From NCBI GenBank assembly GCA_030704615.1, contig CM060733.1, forward strand, positions 59,396,001 to 59,460,000: 64,000 bases of DNA, written 5' to 3'. Shown here piece by piece: positions 57,241 to 64,000 of the stretch. The position numbers and the translations under genes were made by a program. The notes below the pieces were generated by a model that was given only the letters and a program-made list of their open reading frames with translations, was not told where the DNA came from and ran no database searches. The stretch comes from Takakia lepidozioides. Taxonomy: Eukaryota; Streptophyta; Takakiopsida; Takakiales; Takakiaceae. Numbering within the stretch: the stretch's first letter is position 1; each line of letters starts with the position of its first letter.

Positions 57241-57540
57241 CCCATGCGCAGCGGGTTTGTGCCGTTTGCGCATCTTTTGGAGAGACTCTGCAGATGGAGG
57301 TGCAGTTTCCGCCGAACTGTCCTCCACGTCGTCGTCGTCGCCCATGCTGTACTCGCTTGTGTCAGAATCCAAGCTCAAAGACCGCCCACCGTGCCGCCTT
57401 CCCTCTCGCACCGAGGCCATCTTCAGTGGATTCAGTCGAGCCAGGCGGGGGCTCCTTCGCACCGGGGGGCTGGAATGTGCAGAAGTGGGAGGAGGCGATG
57501 CTGCCTTGGCGGTCGAGCACTTCTTACTAGGTGTGGACAT
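57241..57540 (-). CDS. Unassigned basic/acidic N-terminal exon
   Basis: From ATG 57540 the frame reads a Ser/Pro-rich, basic N-terminus (VRRSPRLARLNPLK) and an acidic patch (MGDDDDVEDSS), then ends at a good GTGAGT donor after KPAAHG. It is divergently arranged to the transposase-like frame starting near 57585. This could be the first exon of a transposon accessory protein. The family is not recognised. Confidence 0.35.
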
Positions 57541-57584
57541 AGACCATCAAAGACAAAGACGAGCGAGGAAGACCAAGACACAAG

Positions 57585-58076
57585 GTGGAGGTGCATGGAA
57601 ATGGAGTCATCAATGTTGGCTGCGAAGGTAAGGAACACTGGCAGCGTGATTTGCGTGGCCTGGCATTGCGTTACCTTGACTCAAGCGTACAAGACATTGA
57701 CCAGCAGTCCCAGAGTGCCATGTCAACAGTAATAGAGGGCATAAATGGAATGTACGAGTACAGACCTATCCCTGCCAATCGTGATTTTATAGTCAAGCAA
57801 TGTGGAAAGATAATGAACGGAGAAAGAGCAAAACTGAAAGATAAATGGGCGAAGACTGGTGTGAGGCCAATGAACATTGAACCTGCCTATTGGGATAAGC
57901 TTGTTGCCTACTGGGAGTCCCCTCGTGGACTTGCAAAGGCCGAAGGGATGAAGCAAGCGCGTGCTTGTGTCACGAACCCCTCGCGTTGGGGCCGGGCAGG
58001 AGTTGCAGGCCAAGCAGCCCCTTTGGTAATCCCCCACACCCCCTTCTCGTTGCTCTTACGTTGTGGCATGTTGTGA
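57585..58076 (+). pseudogene. En/Spm-type accessory transposase fragment (PTTA-like)
   Basis: The frame carries MNIEPAYWDKLVAYWESPRG and a following KAEGMKQARACVTNPSRWGR segment. This fits the plant transposase Ptta/En/Spm family (Transposase_24), where a W.kLv.fW.s motif is followed by basic residues. Upstream coding parts are short, and downstream the frame enters non-coding sequence after GQAAPLV, possibly at an intron. It is likely a remnant of a CACTA element together with the tnp2 region at 61.2 kb. Confidence 0.55.
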
Positions 58077-59510
58077 TGGAAGAGACACCCACGAGTGGGT
58101 TTTATCCCTTGTGCAAAAGTCCAATCCACACATCACATATGCAAACCATACACTAGACAAGGAGGGGGGAGTGTGATCACACACCCCCCCCAAACTTGGG
58201 TGAAGATCCGGTCGTTGTTGATTTCAAATAGGAACACGTGTCGTGCATCCGACACTATGGCCTTTTCGACTTTGAGACATTTCAAAATAACCACTTACAA
58301 TCCTCCAGACAACTAGATGTAGTGATTCACACAACTGACATGGATCCGTTAACTTTATTTTGTTCAAAATTGGGCGAAGGAAACACACTGCAACGATGCC
58401 GTGTATGGCTCCACTTTACATGCATTCTTGGAGAAAATGCGCATGATCAGAGAGAAGTGAACACAGTGCTCTGCCAAATAATTTAGCAAAAACAAACTCA
58501 ATTGTAGTGGTTCTCCCATCGCAGAGAAGGGTCCATTCGACACCCATCGCACCATGCCAAGTTTAGGTCCTCACATACACACCTGCACACCGAGAATTTG
58601 CGAACCCACATCAGCTGGGAGAACATGGAAATTACCCCGTGGATCACATGCAAGCATGAATGGGAAATGGAAGGAGAATTGCAAGGGAGATTTTGGTGTA
58701 CCTGCGCGACGTGCAACTTTGTCTACATACTCCATAAGTCATTGACCCAAGACCCAAGTGGACAGGGGAGGCCAGTGAGTCTGTACCACAAATGGTAGTC
58801 ATACAGCAGAGGGTACTGCCGCCCAACTCGCAAAAGCCGCCGGCTGCAGGATGCTAGGCATGCGAACTCTGGCACAACACGCCTCCTCTGCACCCCACTC
58901 TGTCCCAACCAGTGCAAAACAACCGTGCATGCATTGACTGCCCTCTGGCTTTCTTTGGAGAGCACGACCGAATCCGTGATGGAATTTGACCTTCCAGTAC
59001 ATGATTCCTCAATCCGTCTCGCTCTTCCGTTGAGGGTGGCGTTGGGCAAACTACCCTCTGCTACAAACTTTTGATCGTAATGCGATTTTGAGAGACGAAT
59101 CGATGCAGCCGGAAATTGTGCAGACGATGACCGTCGATGAGTCGAGTTCACTGCGCATGGCCTGAGACAAGTGGCGCAGGTTATGGCCTTGTAGTCGGGT
59201 TGTTCATACTTCAATGCACACATTTCATACACATTCGACCATATGCCCAAGATCACGACGCCCTGAATCGTGAAAATTGAAATTCCACGTACGTTCTCCA
59301 ATTCCTCACACACACACACGAACTGTAGAGGCAGGTGGTTTTCTAGGATGTCGTTGTTTGAGCCGATTTTGGTCATTTCTCTCAGTGTCTTGTTGAAAAG
59401 ATTCCAGTTATGATGGGAAGCATCTTGATGGCTTTTAAATGGTTTGCTGTTGAGTGTAACTTTCCATCATGTTCTGGAATCTACCAGTTGGTATAAAATG
59501 TCAACTGTCT
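58077..59510. other. No assigned gene; 217-codon minus frame at 58723-59376
   Basis: The longest frame has paired cysteines (CATCLRPC) but no recognisable domain. The plus strand near 58640-58800 reads CKHEWEMEGELQGRFWCTCA followed by TC, also Cys-rich. Which strand was coding cannot be decided. Confidence 0.3.
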
Positions 59511-59870
59511 TCTGTGCACCAGACTGAAATTTAAACTTTGGTGAGGAAGCCTACCTTTGGACAACAAACAGAAGCTGAGAGGGATGAGAGAGTGCTATTG
59601 CCCGTTCTGTGGGCTCCACAAACACAATATTTATTGTCTGATTCACTGCCTGGGATGCTATCACCAGACAGACCACCGGATATCCAAGCTATCAATTGAA
59701 TTGTGCCTGCACCTGTGTTTACCATAATTGAGAGTCTTTAGGCCTTTTGGGGCTCCGTTGATGGGCAATATATACAGCGAACACATGATTGTGTGAATAG
59801 ATGTCTATTGGATATGTGGAAAACCCGGATGGATGTTTTGTTTCCTGGTAAGTTTCATGTGGTACCGATG
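59511..59870 (+). mobile_element. LINE 3' fragment
   Basis: Frames spell CYCPFCGLHKHNIYCLIHC followed by LGCYHQTD, the zf-RVT-like zinc region of the same LINE family, and GNIYSEHMIV with the adjacent CGKPGWM block. Heavily mutated. Confidence 0.65.
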
Positions 59871-60430
59871 TGAACCCATCCACATTCCGCTTCTTCACCA
59901 ATGAATGGCCTTACATGTTATGAGGACATTCTGTCCCTCTCCTTTTCATTTTTTGGCACTTGCGCTGCAGGGGAGTGGGTTTGAGGTATGCTGCTTGTGG
60001 TTGTGGTTGTGGGATGGTTTGTGCTCTGGTGGCGTTGTGTTCAGTAGGACTACAGCTGATGCACCTTGTGTGTGGGATGTTTTTGGTAGCGGAAGGGGAG
60101 TGAAGCTGCAGCAAAGCACTCCAGCCACCATACAATGCCAACCAACACAACCCTTGGCACCCACCCCCTGCCGCATGGTCTCCACAGCAGAGTGCACCAT
60201 GGGGAGCCCCCCCTGCTTCGGGGTCATGGCGCTGGCTTACTGATGCTAGCACGTCACAATGGGGGCCTCCCACATCTCCATATGGCCCTCCCCCCTCCGG
60301 CACACATCAGTCACCCCCCACAACGCATGACGGCGCTGCTCCAGAGCATGGGGACAGGAAACGGTCATCAGAGCTGAGGAAGGAACGACGCCATGCCATG
60401 AAAAAGTGGGAAGGAGATGAAGAGGGAAGG
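59871..60430. other. No supported gene
   Basis: G/T-rich then C-rich sequence. Frames on both strands are compositional. Confidence 0.35.
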
Positions 60431-61000
60431 GTGGCTGCAGGGCTAAAGCGCGGCCCCCTAGCTGGTGGTTAGGTCCCTCTAACGCCAAATAGCTGCAAGA
60501 TGTAATAGCCACAGCCTCGTTAAGTCCTCTACCACTGTTCTATTGTACTCAAACTCTATAGACCAAGAGGCCAGGTACAAGAGTAGCCCCATCGTTAGTC
60601 GCCGTCTTGCAATCTGTGAACTTGAGTCAATGATCTCGTGTATTGGTCTCCTAGTAACTTGGCCTTACGTTTCTTGATAGCATTCCATGGTTGTATCCAC
60701 TGCCATTATCCCATGCAACGCGGACATAACCTCTTGCGCATCGATCATACACCAGCATGGTGGCTGCCTCTCTGGGAGACCCACACAACATGCACCTCAA
60801 ACCTGCAGGTACCACCGCCAAGTTTGGGTCAATCCTTCCATCAACATTTGGAAGGTGACATGACGCGCAATTACGCACATGGTCCTTCCAAGTCATGCCA
60901 TCCCGACCTTCCAAGATCAGGACTCGTGAGGGCAACACCTCTTGAACCCTTAAAATAGTACGTCCTGCAGTCACATCCAGGGTCGTCAGAGCAGTCTGCT
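60431..61000 (-). pseudogene. Gypsy pol 3' end, third copy
   Basis: Minus-strand sequence matches the 0-0.9 kb Gypsy copy: EVLPSRVLILEGRDGMTWKD, CASCHLPNVDGRIDPNLAVV and AGLRCMLCGSPREAATMLVY, then the TNDG...LLIYR region (about 60550-60600) and the polypurine tract near 60459-60470. The W codon in GRDGMTWKD is intact here. The LTR that should follow is missing: similarity stops at the polypurine tract. Confidence 0.8.
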
Positions 61001-61176
61001 ACATGGAGGGTGACTTAATCGAGTTATCGGTTAAGTCAAGGGGATGGACGGTGAGTTAGGCCATTGACGGTGGTGAAATGGGAGTGGCAGAGCCAAATTG
61101 AGGAGTCTCTGCAAAGGAGAATCCGGCCCCCTGCAACGGCGTGCACAAACTGCATTGAAGAGGCTCCCCAACAAAA

Positions 61177-62995
61177 ATGACTTCCCCTCGCCCATGCGGA
61201 GGACTTTCAATTAATCACCCCTGTAGACAAAACACCCGGGATGACAGGTTGCGGGAAAGAGAAGTGGTACATGCCCGAGCCCTTGGGCTTTCAAGGATGC
61301 CATGCCCATGTGAACGTTGTTTGGGCACTACAAGTAGATCTGAGGACGGTGTGCGCACACATCTCCTTCACCACAAAAGACATGAAGCATTTTGGGTGTG
61401 GATTGGAGATGGACCTGCAGACTCCGACGACGAGGAGTGGGCACAATTGGACAATGCACACCCCTGGGGGAGCCATACAGACACGCCAGTTGAGGACTAT
61501 GTCATGGGCGCAGGACATGAACCAGGCATGGACGGAGGGGTGGAGATTACTCGAATGTTGCAAGAAGCATTCCACATCATGGACGATGCTGAAGAGGGGG
61601 ACGGCGCTGTGACAACTGGGAATGGTGATGACGCAGGAAATGAAGGCATTCACGTGGGGGCACGCGTGGAAGGAGGTGGAGATGGAGATGAGAATTCGGC
61701 GCACATGACACTAGAATAAGCATGTGTGCCACTATACGAGGGATGCAAATCCACAAAGCTTGCTGCCACCATGTTGTTGATGAACCTGTGCACAACCCAC
61801 GGTGTCTTAGACCATTTTGTGGACGAGTTGTTCTCTTTGCTTCGGCTGAACTTGCTTCCACAACCAAATGAAATGCCAAAAAGCTGTCACATGGCCAACA
61901 AAATGATTGGGAAACTCGGCCTCAACTACGTGAAGATACATGCATGTCCAAAAGGACATGTACTTTTCAGAAGAGAGTACAAGGACGTTATGGAGTGCCC
62001 CAAATGCGGTGCAGCCCGGTACCATGATGTGGGCAGGTTACAACAGCTAGCCAAGGTGTTGAGGTATTTTCCCCTTATCCCCCGTCTATTACGAATGTAC
62101 AAATGCAAGACCATTAGTGAGCTCATGACTTGGCATTCCAGGAATGCCTCAAACGATGGTTTGGTAAGGCATGTCCCAGATTCCCTTGCATGGAAGCATA
62201 TAGATGCAACTTGGCCCGATTTTGCCAAGGACCCACGCAATGTGCGATTGGCTGTATCTACGGATGGAGTAAACCCGTACGGATCAAAGAGCTGCACACG
62301 GTCCACATGGCCCGTGCAGTTGGTGGGATACAACCTGCCACCATGGTTGACAACAAAGAAATTATTTGTCATGTTGTCTCTCTTGATTCCAGGCAAGGAG
62401 TTCGTGACAAATGCAAACATAGATGTGTATTTGCAACCATTGATTGAAGAGCTACAGGAACTATGGATTGGAGTTGAAGCTTACGACATTTTGAAACCAG
62501 TAGGGCAATGGAGTTTCACCCTCCGCGCCATACTCATGTGGTCAATCCACGATTTCCCCGCATATGGCCTTGTTGCGGGTTGCAAGACGAAGGGCTACAA
62601 AGGGTGCCCCATTAGTGGGCCCTATGTGGATTCACGGCACTCAAAGCCATTGGGGGTACATGGGGCATCGACGTTACCTTGCAAGAAACCACCCCTACCG
62701 ACGAGTAGGAAGGCACTTCAATGGATGTGTTGAAAGGAGAATGGCACCAAATGTTGTGACACCGGAGGAGACATTGCAATTTGCAAAGGAGAAAGAGGCG
62801 TTCATGGAGATTGGAGGGAGAGAAGGAAGTAGTGCGGATCCAGCCATGGAGCATGGGGTGAAGCGCCGGACAATCCTTTGGGATTTGCCATACTGGAAGG
62901 TGCATGAATTCCCCCCCCACATTCACTCACTTTCTTTCACATTGTGCTTCCTGGAATTACCTTTACTGTCAGGAGTCCTTCCACCAACTCCTAAG
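61177..62995 (+). pseudogene. En/Spm (CACTA) transposase, tnp2 family
   Basis: The frame starts with a transposase-associated zinc region (PCPCERCLG...VRTHLLHHKR). An in-frame TAA at 61717-61719 separates it from PLYEGCKSTKLAATMLLMNL, then HACPKGHVLFRREY with CPKCGAARYHD. The tnp2 core follows: LRYFPLIPRLLRMYKCK, RLAVSTDGVNPYGSKS, LPPWLTTKKLFVMLSLLIPG and the region with YGLVAGCKTKGYKGCP. After 62.70 kb the reading shifts frame to VKRRTILWDLPYWK and is lost at about 62.9 kb. DDE-type residues such as D in STDGVNP are present. Autonomous activity is excluded by the breaks. No CACTA terminal repeat was found. Confidence 0.85.
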
Positions 62996-63281
62996 TCAGT
63001 GTAACTACTATGCAGTAGATGTTGAAGTCATACACCTCACTGTGGAGACCTGCGGATGAGATATCGCGGTTTTGGATGAAATTTGGTCAGTGACGGATGA
63101 AAAATCGACCGACTGTGGATATTTTTGGAGCCTTTTGGGGGCTTGTTTGAGGACTATTTGGGGTCTATTGAAGCTAATATCTTGCAGGGTGGGTCTGCAC
63201 CAGCAACAATGGAAATATGTCAGCAACTATGGGTATTCAACGACAACACGGACGAAGACAAATGAAAGTTACAGGAAATAC

Positions 63282-64000
63282 CTTTTGCCCTGGAAACTCC
63301 CCCTTCGACAGAGGCAATGTATTAACACATGTCCATATTTTGTTGATTTGGAACCCAGAGGACTTCATGTAGCTATGAAGAATCCGGCGGGATGCCATGT
63401 CGTCAGATTGAAATATCAGAAGCCCCCCTGAGTCAGAGAGGAACTTGTTGCAGAAAGAGAATGCCCACTGCCAATACAGAGGGTTTTGAGCATTCCACTG
63501 TGGAGTCACAGCAGGGGGAATGATATCAAGCACAGGCTGCCCATCCGGGATGTCAAGGATTACAAGGTCAGCGGCGTAAGGCTGCTGGACACCGTTCACC
63601 CAACATGGATTCTTCGTCACCTGCCAAAAGCAAATGCAAGCGAATGAAATTGGGTAGTTGGTATACATTTAGGATACTGGTAGTACAAAACACTAGTGGA
63701 TTAAGATGTCGTTGACGACATCTTAATCCAGCAAATCCAAAACCCCACAATGTCATGAAATGGGAATCAAAGTTGAAAGATGCATGGGCATTACCAGGGT
63801 GAGGAAAGAGCAGAGGTGGTCCCATGCAGGAGATTTGACCCCTGTGAATGTGGACTTCCTGGACTCCATCATACGCAGGAAGCTGACGTTTGCCATTTTC
63901 CGCTGGAACTGCGGACCCACTACTCTGGAGACACAAAGTTGGGCTTCGTAAGGTCGTTTCCCTGCCCTGTGGTTAGTCCTTTCATCAGCTGTCACGGAAA
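63282..64000 (-). CDS. ParB-like/methyltransferase family gene, copy 2 (partial, runs off the window)
   Basis: Two exons are visible: 64000-63795 (ending ...SFLTL, donor GTAATG) and 63620-63282 (acceptor GGCAG, donor GTATTT after FPGQK). They align with copy 1 exons ending FLNL at 15541 and spanning 15655-15993, with the same intron positions and phases. Shared blocks include SRKSTFTGVKSPAWD against SRKRGYTGVPSPTWD, AADLVILDIPDGQPV against AADIVILDIPDGQAV, and NKFLSDSGGLLIFQS against NNFLSDAGTLLLFQS. The first exon shows no frame break to the window edge. The 3' exons expected below 63282 were not found. Overall identity is moderate, so the copies are not recent duplicates. Confidence 0.65.
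63697..63730. repeat. Perfect 34-bp palindrome in the intron of copy 2
   Basis: There are 16-bp perfect arms around a central TG. The inner core ATGTCGTTGACGACAT is identical to that in copy 1's intron array (13.97-14.75 kb). The outer arms (TGGATTAAG...) are completely different from the TGAATG/AGTGAATG arms there, yet remain perfectly self-complementary. It lies in the 174-bp intron 63621-63794. Confidence 0.95.

Noticed and set aside
58723-59376. 217-codon minus frame as a named gene
   Set aside because: No recognisable domain, and the opposite strand is also Cys-rich; it was left as unassigned sequence.

Overview
The window looks like nuclear DNA of a land plant. The clues are P-class and PLS-class pentatricopeptide-repeat (PPR) genes, an XS-domain protein related to the SGS3 family, plant Copia, Gypsy, LINE and En/Spm (CACTA) elements, GT-AG introns and TTTAGGG-type telobox sequence. 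Numerous PLS-PPR remnants and sparse genes in a sea of decayed transposons suggest a large genome, perhaps a seed-free plant such as a fern or lycophyte. The species cannot be fixed from the sequence alone.

Layout. 0-8 kb: the 3' end of a Gypsy element with an odd duplicated LTR, minisatellites, and the 5' part (LTR, leader, gag) of a related Gypsy element on the minus strand. 8-17.1 kb: a divergent gene pair. The minus gene (8.1-10.1 kb) encodes a zinc-finger, RNase H-like transposase of MULE type. The plus gene (about 11-17.1 kb) has many introns. Its exons read as a ParB-like domain followed by a beta-class (permuted) N6/N4 methyltransferase domain. One of its introns carries an array of near-perfect palindromes. 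17.6-18.6 kb: a second Gypsy 3' end with the same LTR architecture. 18.7-27.9 kb: AT-rich, nearly gene-free, with LINE debris. 27.9-33.2 kb: two tandem P-class PPR genes. 36.2-40.5 kb: a miniature LTR element (TRIM-like) with a tRNA-like sequence inside its LTR, abutting a 3'-truncated Copia element. 41-43.5 kb: satellite units and a GC-rich inverted repeat. 43.8-48.0 kb: an intron-rich XS / coiled-coil / RING gene with a LINE in one intron. 49-51 kb: PLS-PPR remnants. 55-63 kb: Gypsy, LINE and En/Spm fragments. 63.3-64 kb: a second, partial copy of the methyltransferase gene on the minus strand.

The most interesting element is the ParB-like/methyltransferase family. Two copies lie 46 kb apart and share intron positions and unusual catalytic motifs. 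Both carry, within introns, palindromes built on the same core (ATGTCGTTGACGACAT). The outer arms of these palindromes differ but stay self-complementary. With the adjacent transposase-like gene, this suggests an undescribed mobile or formerly mobile plant system that encodes a DNA-modification enzyme. Copy 1 has several reading-frame breaks, so it may be inactive.
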